In this document: in pieces, positions 37,289 through 46,139 of the stretch
How the letters are laid out: every line of letters starts with the position of its first letter
Position numbering within the stretch: the first letter of the stretch is position 1
From: Crocosphaera sp. UHCC 0190
Lineage (GTDB): Bacteria; Cyanobacteriota; Cyanobacteriia; Cyanobacteriales; Microcystaceae
Reading direction: 5' to 3'
Length of the DNA stretch: 64,000 bases
Assembly: GCF_034932065.1 (NCBI RefSeq)
Contig: NZ_JAYGHP010000002.1
Coordinates: forward strand, 186,001 to 250,000
The notes under the pieces: generated by a model
Seen by the model: the letters and a program-made list of their open reading frames with translations, nothing else
Told to the model about the DNA's origin: nothing
Database searches by the model: none
Translations under genes and position numbers: made by a program

Positions 37289-37993
37289 AGTTACCACCTC
37301 CACAGATATTTGATGTCTTTCTTAAAACAATTTTCAAAAACAGGAGATAACATTAAATTCCTAATTCATGATAAAGCTCATTTTTATTATTACAAGTGGT
37401 TAAGTTTTTCTGTTCTTCTATATTCTTAATCGCTTGTTGAGTTTCGGCTCTCCCGTACTTGTGGTGATAAGTAAAGCTTATAATTCGTAGGGTGGGTTAG
37501 ACGCGGCTATGATTTTGATGAAAAACTAATAAGTTTTAATCCGCGTCGTAACCCACCATCTTAAGTATTGTAGCTGATTATACATTTTATACCAAGATGT
37601 CGGGAGAGCCTAGAGTTTTAATTTAAGTGCAATAATATCTCAGGGCCTATAGGCAGATACAGATTACCCAATTTACATCTACCATTGTTTATTAGCATAC
37701 AAAAAAGTAGTATGGTTTGTCAAGGTTATTCTGTCGTTAATTATTGATAATCTTTTGCAAATTTTTTTGATCATGCTGAACATTTTTAGGGCTGTTTAGT
37801 ATAAATGATTACTCTTTTTGGTCGAATCCGAACTTAAGAAATACAAATATAATACATTCTTATAAATAAATCAGTCTTATTTTTCAGGGTCATTCAAGGA
37901 GATCGCTTCTTTTCAATTGATGATTATTGGGTTTTGTCCCTCAACCCAACCTACAAGATAGGCGTTGCCGAAGGCACTGCGGAGCAGAGCACA
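37289..37993. other. Long intergenic stretch with repeats and gene debris
   Basis: 705 bases. It holds the MITE-like element at 37446-37610 and the dispersed TTGGGTT/AACCCAA hairpin at 37927-37949. A GC-rich repeat (GGCGTTGCCGAAGGCACTGC, 37962-37981) of a type common between cyanobacterial genes precedes vapC. A minus-strand frame around 37352-37450 reads AETQQAIKNIEEQKNLTTC, possibly the end of a lost gene. No intact gene seen. Confidence 0.5.
37446..37610. mobile_element. MITE-like element
   Basis: 165 bases with 10-base perfect terminal inverted repeats GGCTCTCCCG/CGGGAGAGCC that extend imperfectly inward to CTTG/CAAG. A second nested inverted repeat (GGTGGGTTA...CGCGG against CCGCG...TAACCCACC) lies inside. 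GAGTTT occurs 1-2 bases outside each end, a possible decayed target duplication. No coding capacity. Confidence 0.5.
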
Positions 37994-38377
37994 CTATAAA
38001 GTGCTGACCTGGTAAGCACGAATTGCTTCATCTATTGTTGCAATTGTCAGGCCATTTTGTAAAGCTTGACAGATGAGCATTCTATCAAATGGATCACGAT
38101 GTAAAGGTGGTAGTTGAGCTAATTGAATAACACTTTTTTCATCTAAATCAAGGTTAACAATTTGATGACGATTACGCTCTTTTGGTAAATAAATTTCAGG
38201 TGAGTCTGGTAATGGTAGCTTACCTAATTGATATTTAACAATACATTCCCAAATGGAAACAACGCTCAAGTAAATTTCGTTATCTGAATCACGAATACAG
38301 TCACGAACATCTATTGATAAACGATTGTTACCACTAATAAACCAGAGAAAAATATGGGTATCTAGTAAAATCCTCAT
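37994..38377 (-). CDS. vapC: VapC-type PIN-domain toxin
   Basis: A 127-residue PIN ribonuclease: MRILLDTHIFLWFISG with the first catalytic Asp (D6), SVVSIWECIVKYQLGKL with the Glu, and HRDPFDRMLICQALQNGLTIATID with the closing acidic residues. All metal ligands appear intact. Its start overlaps the antitoxin stop by four bases (ATGA). VapC toxins usually cut specific tRNAs or rRNA; the target here is unknown. Confidence 0.88.
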   Translation of the reverse strand: MRILLDTHIFLWFISGNNRLSIDVRDCIRDSDNEIYLSVVSIWECIVKYQLGKLPLPDSPEIYLPKERNRHQIVNLDLDEKSVIQLAQLPPLHRDPFDRMLICQALQNGLTIATIDEAIRAYQVSTL

Positions 38378-38613
38378 TGACCTTCAAATGCGCTGAGAAT
38401 ATCTTCTGGTAAAGGAGCATCAAAATCTTCTGGAACGGTAAATTCTCCAGCACATAAACCAAATGGTCGTAATGGTTTATTATTGGTAATGGGTCTAAGT
38501 TCAGCAAGCTGTTTCTCTTTTAGTTCAGCCATCAAACGGGAAGCGATCGCATCTTGTTGATCTGGGGGAAGTTTTTTGAGTTCTGTAATTACTTGTTGGA
38601 GAAGTTCAGTCAT
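38374..38613 (-). CDS. vapB: VapB-type antitoxin
   Basis: A 79-residue protein: an N-terminal helix (ELLQQVITELKKLPPDQQDAIASRLMAEL, similar to DUF2281-type antitoxins), then an acidic C-terminal tail (EFTVPEDFDAPLPEDILSAFEG) that would thread into the toxin active site. It precedes vapC with an ATGA overlap. The pair follows the phospholipase-D-fold gene on the same strand. Confidence 0.8.
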   Translation of the reverse strand: MTELLQQVITELKKLPPDQQDAIASRLMAELKEKQLAELRPITNNKPLRPFGLCAGEFTVPEDFDAPLPEDILSAFEGQ

Positions 38614-38758
38614 AGTTTTAGGGGATAATATATAGACTATTATTTGTCATTCTAGCTTAATAATAATCTTAATTTAACTCAATTTAATAAGCTGCGTTAC
38701 ATTTCATTAACGCACCCGACAAGAGCGGCGATCGCACTATGAGAGCAATTAGCTTTCT

Positions 38759-39547
38759 TTAATTCATCCCTTCTAATTTAAGTTTCATAAATTCTTGAGA
38801 GAATTGTTTTGCCTTTTCATATCCAGTTGAAATCTCTATCGTTTCGCCATTATATCTTGCAGCTTTAGTCCAATTATAAGAGCCATGAATAACAGTTTTG
38901 AAATCTATAATGCAAAATTTATGGTGCATCTTATTTTTTGAGTAAACTCCTAAAGGTGGCAACTTATAAGTTTCAAATTGATTATAGTCTAAGTCAGATG
39001 AGTTATTAATCTGGTCATCATTTATAATTACTTGGATATTTAATCCTTTAAGTTTTTTCATGATTAGACATTTAAACAGACAAGGATCTGTAAACCAAGC
39101 TACTGCTATCCAAATTGTAAATTCAGCTTGTTTCAGTTCATTTAAAATATTCTCCCTGATCTTTTCAAAGTAAACTGTTCCAGAAGCATCCCCTTCTTCA
39201 TCTATGCTATCTTGTAGCAGCTTATTTGCTATTTCTACTATTTCATCAGGTTTTATCTCTGAAGAATGATAAATAGGATTTAAAGTTTTTTGATACTCTA
39301 CTAATTTTAGTAGTACCTTACCTGCTATAGCATTAGGTTCCTTCTCCAAAAAAGAGCGTAGACGATTTGCCTTAGAAGTTCCAAGGTTATCATATTTTCC
39401 CTCTTCATAAATATTGAGTTCCGTGGCGGAGCCTATAAACTCCTGAAAATTATTATTGGAGAAATTTAGGACATAACCTTTGTCGGTAGGTGGTGGGGTT
39501 ATGAATTTTTTTATTTTTTCTCGATCATTAAAGGATATTGTTGCCAT
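38759..39547 (-). CDS. Phospholipase-D-fold protein, possible defence effector
   Basis: 262 residues. The C-terminal half is a single-HKD phospholipase-D domain: KMHHKFCIIDFKTVIHGSYNW (HxKx4D then GSxN) after TIWIAVAWFTDPCLF. One HKD means it must dimerise, as in Nuc-type nucleases. The N-terminal half (about 1-110) has short strands, then SKANRLRSFLEKEPNAIAGKVLLKLVEYQ, reminiscent of N-terminal domains of AbiJ-type abortive-infection proteins; that likeness is by eye. Placement between two TA modules fits a phage-defence role. No signal peptide. Confidence 0.7.
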   Translation of the reverse strand: MATISFNDREKIKKFITPPPTDKGYVLNFSNNNFQEFIGSATELNIYEEGKYDNLGTSKANRLRSFLEKEPNAIAGKVLLKLVEYQKTLNPIYHSSEIKPDEIVEIANKLLQDSIDEEGDASGTVYFEKIRENILNELKQAEFTIWIAVAWFTDPCLFKCLIMKKLKGLNIQVIINDDQINNSSDLDYNQFETYKLPPLGVYSKNKMHHKFCIIDFKTVIHGSYNWTKAARYNGETIEISTGYEKAKQFSQEFMKLKLEGMN

Positions 39548-39638
39548 TTTTGCTTGTTAATTTTTCTTAAATACAACACAAATACACTTTGAGGTACTCT
39601 TAACGATTATATATCCCCTGAATTAATAAATAAAAAAA

Positions 39639-39808
39639 GGGCAGATCTAAACCCACCCTAATTATAATTAAAAACCACCTAAATCAATCAGAAAAAAGCG
39701 TTAATTTTTCCCGTTACCATTGGCAGCTAAAACATTACTTGTCACCTTATCAGGTACTTCTTGTAAATGATCATAATTCCAGGTAAACGTACCTACACCC
39801 ATCGTCAG
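39639..39808. repeat. Direct repeat B, copy 1 (duplicated EF-G-like gene 3' end)
   Basis: Aligns without gaps to 40541-40710 (offset 902) with about 10 mismatches in 170 bases: eight in the 62 non-coding bases but only two, both synonymous, in the 105 coding bases before the stop. It brackets the PIN/antitoxin pair together with copy 2. Confidence 0.95.
39701..39808 (-). pseudogene. Orphan C-terminal fragment of the EF-G-like gene
   Basis: Encodes exactly the last 35 residues of the EF-G-like protein (LTMGVGTFTWNYDHLQEV..., ending NGNGKN) and its stop, with no change of amino acid. Beyond 39808 the sequence is unrelated. No start, no gene body. Confidence 0.9.
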
Positions 39809-39840
39809 GGTTGCAGTTGCACTCGCAAAGCGAGATCTGA

Positions 39841-40005
39841 TTAATGTTTAGACCAGCGTTTGATGGGAAGTTTAACCAGTCTATCTTTATGAATTAATTG
39901 CTTTTGTTTCAAGTCATTAAAAATTGCTCTTAGATCATATTGAAATGATTGAGCATATTCATCCCTATATCTGTGAATTTCATCAAGAATCTCATTTTTG
40001 TACAT
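39841..40005 (-). CDS. Small antitoxin-like protein, 54 residues
   Basis: ATG at 40005, stop at 39841-39843. The sequence begins MYKNEILDEIHRYRDEYAQ and continues FQYDLRAIFNDLKQKQ with a basic LPIKRWSKH end. This resembles short cyanobacterial antitoxins that accompany PIN toxins (helix, then DLxAIFxDLK). It starts two bases after the PIN gene stop, so the toxin is first and the antitoxin second, which is unusual for vapBC-like pairs. Confidence 0.65.
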   Translation of the reverse strand: MYKNEILDEIHRYRDEYAQSFQYDLRAIFNDLKQKQLIHKDRLVKLPIKRWSKH

Positions 40006-40007
40006 AA

Positions 40008-40493
40008 CTAAACCTCTGGATTATATCCAATAAGCTCATAGGGAGTGCAAATGACTGGCAACAAATAGCCAAGATCGGAACTAATTTGAGCTAACTTACG
40101 CTGAATCTGAGCATTTGCCATGTGCTTGCAGTTCCATGTTAACAAATAATCTAAGTTATAGACCGTTGCAAGTGCCATGTGTAAAGCATCGTTGGCTGCT
40201 TTAGGGGGTAAATTGCTTTGACTCAGAAACCCTTGAGAGAGTTCAAACACCTCTTCCGTCAATTCAAGCAGCCTTAAAGACTTTAACAGATCTAACCGTT
40301 GAGCAGCAATTATCCGATCGCCTTGTGCTGCTTCATTTTCAACGATCTCTGATGCGTAAAGTGTAAATGTGCTGCGGTATTGATCCCACCAATCTTGGGT
40401 AATCTTGATATTAGCGGCAACAATCAGATTACTGGTTGGTCTAGCAGTCAAATGACCGAAAATACTGGTTTCAATATAGACAGTTCCACTCAC
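40008..40493 (-). CDS. PIN-domain protein, probable toxin
   Basis: 161 residues from a GTG start (SGTVYIETSIFGHLTARP). The first PIN acidic residue is the Glu in YIETSIFG, a known variation. Further acids occur in YASEIVENEAAQGD, and KAANDALHMALATVYNLDYLLTWNCKHMAN is the characteristic second half. An upstream frame would add 29 residues with a hydrophobic stretch, but that extension lies partly inside repeat B and I reject it. Target unknown. Bracketed by repeat B, next to the small antitoxin. Confidence 0.78.
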   Translation of the reverse strand: MSGTVYIETSIFGHLTARPTSNLIVAANIKITQDWWDQYRSTFTLYASEIVENEAAQGDRIIAAQRLDLLKSLRLLELTEEVFELSQGFLSQSNLPPKAANDALHMALATVYNLDYLLTWNCKHMANAQIQRKLAQISSDLGYLLPVICTPYELIGYNPEV

Positions 40494-40540
40494 AAAATTT
40501 GAAAAAATTAATTTGAATATTCTAACATAATACACAAAAA

Positions 40541-40710
40541 GGGCAGATATCAATCTACCCCAATTACAATTAAAAACCACCTAAAGCAATCCGAAAAAAG
40601 CGTTAATTTTTCCCGTTACCATTGGCAGCTAAAACATTACTTGTCACCTTATCAGGAACTTCTTGTAAATGGTCATAATTCCAGGTAAACGTACCTACAC
40701 CCATCGTCAG
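40541..40710. repeat. Direct repeat B, copy 2 (within and behind the EF-G-like gene)
   Basis: The resident copy: the gene's terminator (GGGTAGAT/ATCTGCCC plus a T run, on the minus strand) and its last 35 codons. Identity with copy 1 ends at 40710, the first base of the HIP1 octamer at 40710-40717. Confidence 0.95.
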
Positions 40711-42639
40711 CGATCGCAATTCAACAATAAAATTGTGCATCTCAGCTTGAGGTAAATAAGCACTCACCTGATCCCATCCTTTCCATTGGGCTAAACTCTC
40801 ATAACCAAGAATTTGGCCCCGTCGTCCACTCACCAACTGCAACACTTTTGAAGTACATTCCGCAGGAGCAGACACCACCACTGATAAAATGGGTTCTAAT
40901 AAGATCGGATGACATAAAGGCATTCCCTCCGTCATAGCAATGCGGGCCGCTTGTTTAAACGCCTGTTCTGAACTATCCACCGCATGATAGGAACCGTCCG
41001 TTAAAGTCACATCTACATCCACCACAGGGAAACCCAAGGGGCCATGGTCTAAATACTCTTTAACCCCCATTTCTACCCCAGGAATGTATTGTTTTGGTAC
41101 AACACCCCCCACAATAGTTTGATGGAAGTGGAAACCCTCACCCCTGGCCAAAGGTTTAATCTCTAAATGAACATCTCCAAAGGCCCCATGACCTCCCGTT
41201 TGATGTTTATAGCGGCCATGGACTTTATGACCTTGACGGATGGTTTCTTTGTAGGGAGTTTGGGGTAAATGAGTGGACATAGGCAGGTTATATTTACGAC
41301 GCAACCGATCTAACGCTACCCGTAAATGAATCTCTCCCTGTCCCCACAGAATCACTTCCTTGGTGTCTCCATGATGTTCCCAATACAAGGAGGGATCTTC
41401 TTCCATCAGTTTACCTAAAGCCCCACTCAGTTTCACCTCATCTTTGCGATGTTCTGGGGTCACAGCTAACGCATACACAGGTTCTAAAATAGCCGCTTTG
41501 GGTAACACTTCACTGGGTTGGGCTTGACTGGATAGGGTGTCTCCTGTTTTAATACTTTCTAAGCGTCCAATAGCCACAATATCCCCCACAGAAGCCCGTT
41601 GTACAGACTTTTGTTGTTGTCCCATCAACCGATAAATACCACTGGCCCGAACGCCATTTAGGGACATACCATCAGTTAGTTCTCCTTGCCATACTCTGAC
41701 TAAGGAAAGTTGGCCCCCTTGGGGAGTAAAATAAGTTTTGAGAACCTGTACTAAGGTTTCCGCTTCAGTCGTGGATTTTAAGCCGCGACGTTCGGCCGTA
41801 ATAGTAGGGGCCGGGGCTTCTTTACATAAGGCATTGAGTAAAGGCCTCACCCCATAGTCTTGTTCCGCAATACCAAAGAAGACGGGAACAATTAAATCAG
41901 CACCTAGATCCTGTTTTAAATCTTTGAGAATTTCTGCTTGAGGCGGTTCAATATCTTCAATTAATTCTTCTAAAAGATGATCATCAAAGTCCGCTAAGAC
42001 TTCTAACATTTCATGGCGGGCCGCTTGTTCTTCTGCTTTGAGGCGTTCAGGGAGAGGAACGGGATCGGCGGGACTACCTGCATGATAATGATAGGCTTGT
42101 TCGGTGATTAGATCAATATATCCCACTAATTCTCGATCTTGACGAATGGGATATTGTTGGGGTAAAACGGGACGGGTTGAGACATCTTTGAGGGCGTGAA
42201 GAACGTCCATAAAACTGTCTTTAAATCGATCCATTTTGTTGATAAAAATTAGATGGGGAATTTCCCAGTCGTCCAAAAATTTTAACAAGGGGGCCAGGGT
42301 TAACAGGCGATCGATCACGGGTTCACAAACTACAATGGCCGCACCTGCACCTACTAAAGCATTATAGGTTTCTTGGGCAAATTCGATGGAACCGGGACAG
42401 TCAAGAAAGGTGAATTCAATGGTGTCGTGGGTGGTACTTGCGGCAGAAACTTCCACACTCATTTGCCGTTCTCTCGCTTCTGGGGAACTATCGCTGACGG
42501 TGTTACCATCTTTAATACTTCCTTTACGGGTAATGGCACCACTTACCGAGAGTAAGCTTTCGAGTAGGGTGGTTTTGCCGCTTGAATAAGGGCCCACGAT
42601 GGCCACATTCCTAACATTTTCCAAAACTTTGTGGGTCAT
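40603..42639 (-). CDS. Elongation factor G-like GTPase
   Basis: A 678-residue translational GTPase of the EF-G fold, distinct from canonical FusA. G1 is GPYSSGKTTLLESLL (16-30), G3 FLDCPGSIEFAQE, G4 IFINKMDRFKDS. Later domains II-V are present (GGVVPKQYIPGVEMGVKEYL; HNFIVELRSLTMGVGTFTW). Variant EF-Gs of this kind occur next to normal FusA in many bacteria; function is not settled (ribosome recycling or stress are candidates). The start at 42639 has GGAGGT 6 bases upstream. Its 3' end is the target duplicated in repeat B. Confidence 0.88.
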   Translation of the reverse strand: MTHKVLENVRNVAIVGPYSSGKTTLLESLLSVSGAITRKGSIKDGNTVSDSSPEARERQMSVEVSAASTTHDTIEFTFLDCPGSIEFAQETYNALVGAGAAIVVCEPVIDRLLTLAPLLKFLDDWEIPHLIFINKMDRFKDSFMDVLHALKDVSTRPVLPQQYPIRQDRELVGYIDLITEQAYHYHAGSPADPVPLPERLKAEEQAARHEMLEVLADFDDHLLEELIEDIEPPQAEILKDLKQDLGADLIVPVFFGIAEQDYGVRPLLNALCKEAPAPTITAERRGLKSTTEAETLVQVLKTYFTPQGGQLSLVRVWQGELTDGMSLNGVRASGIYRLMGQQQKSVQRASVGDIVAIGRLESIKTGDTLSSQAQPSEVLPKAAILEPVYALAVTPEHRKDEVKLSGALGKLMEEDPSLYWEHHGDTKEVILWGQGEIHLRVALDRLRRKYNLPMSTHLPQTPYKETIRQGHKVHGRYKHQTGGHGAFGDVHLEIKPLARGEGFHFHQTIVGGVVPKQYIPGVEMGVKEYLDHGPLGFPVVDVDVTLTDGSYHAVDSSEQAFKQAARIAMTEGMPLCHPILLEPILSVVVSAPAECTSKVLQLVSGRRGQILGYESLAQWKGWDQVSAYLPQAEMHNFIVELRSLTMGVGTFTWNYDHLQEVPDKVTSNVLAANGNGKN

Positions 42640-42881
42640 AAAATACCTCCTTTGAGCCAATTCTCAAGGGACGCTCAACACAGAGAGGTTGGGGAGGTTT
42701 CCCTAACATGGCGTGCTAAGCACAAGGAAAATCAAGCTCGCACTATATGGGTTTCTATTTTTAATGTAGTGAGTTTAACGCACTTTGGGTATGGGAAAAC
42801 ACATCTTGCAATGTCTTTTAAAGTAAGGTCAACGTTTAATTAAGAAATAAAAATAAATGTAAATTAATGTTACAAATAAAA

Positions 42882-42915
42882 AAGCAGAATAACCTCGATG
42901 TTGCTTATCCTGCTT
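42882..42915 (-). terminator. Terminator of rpsU copy 1
   Basis: Arms AAGCAGAATAA and TTATCCTGCTT (one mismatch), followed on the minus strand by a T run. It lies 22 bases past the rpsU stop. Confidence 0.8.
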
Positions 42916-42936
42916 GCTCAATTCTTGTATTAATTT

Positions 42937-43122
42937 TTAGCGATAATTTCTTTTCCGTTGTCGCTGTTTAGCGAGGGCTTTTCGTTTACGCTTTTCTATA
43001 GGGGTTTCAAAATGACGATGTTTCTTCATATCGGGAAAAATTCCCGCTTTACTCACTTGTCTTTTAAAACGACGTAGGGCTGATTCAATACCCTCATTTT
43101 CACCACGAATAATTTGGGTCAT
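42937..43122 (-). CDS. rpsU: Small ribosomal subunit protein bS21, copy 1
   Basis: A 61-residue basic protein with the S21 core [19 protein letters not shown] and [20 protein letters not shown]21 helps 30S subunits engage the Shine-Dalgarno region at initiation. AGGAG lies about 7 bases upstream of the ATG. A second, different copy lies at 46721. The two differ mainly in the N-terminal strand (IIRGENEG against VVVGQNEP) and the basic tail. Confidence 0.95.
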   Translation of the reverse strand: MTQIIRGENEGIESALRRFKRQVSKAGIFPDMKKHRHFETPIEKRKRKALAKQRQRKRNYR

Positions 43123-43387
43123 TAATTTTCTTCTCCTAGATTCATCAAAACATTGGCCTCAATAACATTAACAGCAAATAGTCACCAATACAGGGAAAAC
43201 CTCTGAATTTTGGGGTTTCAGTCCTCCGCCTACCATACCAAACAACAATAAACTTTCGCTTTATTTTTGACAGTTAATTGTTAATTATTGATGGTCATCT
43301 TTTGATACTTGATTCTGGATAGTGAGTAGAAGCAAACTATTATCATTACCCATGAACAATGACCAAAAATGGCGACTGATTTAATCC

Positions 43388-43717
43388 CTATTTCAAGATT
43401 AAGTTAGCATCTATCTGAGCAGCCGTAATAGTCCTCGAAAGACGAGTTTGACTCAAATCTAAATCACTTAAATCAACCCCACTGAGATCGGCTGAAATTA
43501 AATTTGTTTCAGTCAAATTGGCTCCTTTCAAACTGACATCTGTTAAGTTAGCATGGCTAAGATTCGCCTTACTCAGATTCGCACCTCTGAGATCGGCACC
43601 CATTAAATTAATGCCACTCAGATTGACACTTCTCAGGTTGGCAGCAATCAGGTTAATATTTCTAAAGTCCCGCTGTCCGGCACCATATCGGCTTAAAAGT
43701 TCTTTAATATTCATCAT
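43388..43717 (-). CDS. Pentapeptide-repeat protein
   Basis: 109 residues; after a short helical start (MNIKELLSRYGAGQRDF) about 14 A(N/D)LxX repeats build a right-handed beta helix of three to four coils (ANLRSVNLSGINLMGADLRG, ANLSKANLSHANLTDVSLKG). Soluble, no signal. These proteins are numerous in cyanobacteria; the function of this one is unknown. Monocistronic between rpsU and the RNA-binding protein gene. Confidence 0.9.
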   Translation of the reverse strand: MMNIKELLSRYGAGQRDFRNINLIAANLRSVNLSGINLMGADLRGANLSKANLSHANLTDVSLKGANLTETNLISADLSGVDLSDLDLSQTRLSRTITAAQIDANLILK

Positions 43718-43789
43718 AATGCCCTCATAAATTGGGTTGAATTGGACTGGGATTCTCTTGGCAAGCTACACTAGACAGTAGATTGAGGT

Positions 43790-44077
43790 TTAATAGCGAC
43801 GAGTAGAACCCCCCCGGCCAGGGCTTTTTCTGTCTTCTCTCGGCTTCGCTTTATTAACCTTCAGAGAACGTCCCATCCATTCAGCCCCATCTAGGGCTTC
43901 AATGGCGGCATCTTCCTCTGCTTCTGTTTTCATTTCGACAAAACCAAAACCTCTCATTTTGCCTGTTTCCCGATCCAAAGGAAGTTGAACGCGACTTACT
44001 GTGCCGTATTCTGCAAAAACTTGTTCGAGGTCATCTTGTGTTACCTCATAGGATAAGTTACCGACGTAAATTGACAT
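43790..44077 (-). CDS. RRM-type RNA-binding protein
   Basis: A 95-residue single RRM: RNP2 IYVGNLSY (3-10) and RNP1 RGFGFVEM (43-50), each with the aromatic residues that stack on RNA, then a short Gly/Arg tail. Cyanobacterial Rbp proteins are typically cold-responsive and often linked to rpsU; here two rpsU genes lie 1 kb and 2.6 kb away. Monocistronic. Confidence 0.93.
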   Translation of the reverse strand: MSIYVGNLSYEVTQDDLEQVFAEYGTVSRVQLPLDRETGKMRGFGFVEMKTEAEEDAAIEALDGAEWMGRSLKVNKAKPREDRKSPGRGGSTRRY

Positions 44078-44345
44078 AAAATGAGAATCTATAGTGGATA
44101 TCGTAGAGAGTTAAATTCACTCGGATGCTTGCAAAGAGAGTTTGACAAAACAGCGAAAGGAAATAACTCTTATGGGGGTATCGTAGCACAGTTTGCTGAT
44201 CTTATCCGAAAATCTCTCCCTTAAGTCTTATGTTAACCCCTCAAAAACAATTTGAGATGGCCAATTATTGCTATCATGAGCAATACCTGAATTTTTTTGT
44301 TTTAATTAATCTCTATTTTTCCCCCTGATCCTCCAAGAGCAAGCT

Positions 44346-46139
44346 ATGACCAAAAAATTATTGGGATTTACTGTCTCAACCTTAATCCTTCTAGAAGGTA
44401 GCATTATTGGCCGTTCTATGGCTAAAAATAAACCTTCTTTATTTTTAGTTTATCCCCCTAATAATCATCAAACAAGTTCTGACAAAATTTTCTTAATTGG
44501 CACGGCTTCTCTCCCAGGAGATGTTACTATTAATGGTCAAAGAATTCAACAGAGTCCCCAAGGGCATTTTGCCCCAACTTTTCCCTTGAGAATGGGAGCA
44601 AATCAGTTTACATTACGCCACAATAATAAGACAATTAATGTCACCGTAACCCGCCTAAGTTCTACTCCGGTTATTCCTCAAGGGGCGGCCTTCGCTAATA
44701 ATTCCTTAACTCCAAATCAGTCAATTGCAACCCTACCAAATAAGCAGGTTTGTTTTGGGGCGATCGCGGCTCCTAATGCTCAGGTTTCTGTGAGCCTCGC
44801 TAATCAAACGATTCCCTTATTGCCTCAAAATAATTCGGTGGAACTTCCTCCTAATTCTGCTATTCTGACCGATTCTAATAACCCCATTCCCTCCCCAATT
44901 ACTCAGTATCAAGGCTGTACAATATTTACAACCTTTGGCAATTTAGGAACGCCGATTTTTCAACTTAATCTTAATCAGAAAACCGTGAGTCAAAAAGGGA
45001 TGGGAACAGTCGAAATTTTGAATCCCAATCAATTAACAATTATTGAAGTGATAGCAGATGAAGGGGTTGCCAGAACTGGCCCTAGCACCGATAATTCACG
45101 CCTTACCCCCTTACCCAAGGGGACAATTGCCTCAGTAGTTGGTCAAACGGGGGAATGGTTACAGCTTGATTATGGGGGGTGGATTAAACAAAAGGAAACT
45201 AAAGTTGTACCAAATTTAACGTCCCCTAATGCCTTAATTAGAAGTGTTAAATTTCAAAAAAATAATCAAGAAACTCAAGTTATTTTTCCCTTAACCCTTC
45301 CCGTCCCTGTGACGGTGACTCAAGAAAATAATCAACTGATCCTTACTTTATATAATACCACAGCCCAAACTGACACCATTCGCCTTGAATATGAACCGAT
45401 GATTAAAAGTTTTTCTTGGCAACAAGTCAGCCCCGATAAAATAGAATATCGCTTTGATTTAACCTCAAATCAACAGTGGGGATATAATTTAAAATATGAA
45501 GGCACTAACTTGATTTTTACCCTACGTCATCCCCCCGAAATAAAACCCAATAGTCAGCAACCTTTAAACAATATTAAGATCTTACTAGATCCCGGCCATG
45601 GGGGTGATGAATTAGGTTCAGTCGGCCCCAATGGTTATCCCGAAAAGTCTGTTAATTTAACCGTTTCTCAACTATTAAAACAGGAATTAATTAAACGAGG
45701 GGCTACGGTTTACCTCACGAGAGAAACGGATCAAACGGTGTCTTTAGAACAACGGGCAGAAATGATGAATCGCCTTCAACCCGCGATCGCCCTTTCTATT
45801 CATTATAATGCCTTACCCGATGGAGGGGATGCCATGAATACGTCGGGAATTAGTACCTTTTGGTATCATCCCCAAGCTGAAAACTTAGCAAAATTTCTTC
45901 ATGATTACTTAGTCACAAAGGCCAATCGCCCCTCCTATGGGGTATTCTGGAATAATCTCGCTTTAACCCGTCCCCAGATAACTCCGGCCGTTTTATTAGA
46001 ATTAGGTTTTATGATCAATCCGACAGAATTTGAATGGGTAACAAATTCTCAGGAGCAAACTATTCTTGCTCAAACCCTAGCCGATGGGATTACAGAATGG
46101 TTTAAACAACAAGCAACTTCATCAATTCTTGACAAATAG
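44346..46139 (+). CDS. N-acetylmuramoyl-L-alanine amidase
   Basis: 597 residues, secreted. A signal peptide (about 1-26) is followed by a beta-rich region with glucodextranase-like features (30-105). An SH3-like domain (about 230-295, VARTGPSTDNSRLTPLPKG) and an AMIN-like segment come next. The zinc amidase_3 domain is at about 405-590: ILLDPGHGGDELG (His ligand), YPEKSVNLTVSQLL (Glu ligand), IALSIHYNALPDGGD (His ligand), and LLELGFMINPTE with the catalytic Glu. It cleaves the peptide from glycan in peptidoglycan for cell separation or recycling. Confidence 0.92.
   Translation: MTKKLLGFTVSTLILLEGSIIGRSMAKNKPSLFLVYPPNNHQTSSDKIFLIGTASLPGDVTINGQRIQQSPQGHFAPTFPLRMGANQFTLRHNNKTINVTVTRLSSTPVIPQGAAFANNSLTPNQSIATLPNKQVCFGAIAAPNAQVSVSLANQTIPLLPQNNSVELPPNSAILTDSNNPIPSPITQYQGCTIFTTFGNLGTPIFQLNLNQKTVSQKGMGTVEILNPNQLTIIEVIADEGVARTGPSTDNSRLTPLPKGTIASVVGQTGEWLQLDYGGWIKQKETKVVPNLTSPNALIRSVKFQKNNQETQVIFPLTLPVPVTVTQENNQLILTLYNTTAQTDTIRLEYEPMIKSFSWQQVSPDKIEYRFDLTSNQQWGYNLKYEGTNLIFTLRHPPEIKPNSQQPLNNIKILLDPGHGGDELGSVGPNGYPEKSVNLTVSQLLKQELIKRGATVYLTRETDQTVSLEQRAEMMNRLQPAIALSIHYNALPDGGDAMNTSGISTFWYHPQAENLAKFLHDYLVTKANRPSYGVFWNNLALTRPQITPAVLLELGFMINPTEFEWVTNSQEQTILAQTLADGITEWFKQQATSSILDK

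Noticed and set aside
40494-40580. 29-residue N-terminal extension of the PIN toxin
   Set aside because: Overlaps the duplicated terminator of repeat B and adds a hydrophobic segment; PIN domains start at the GTG-encoded SGTVYIETS.
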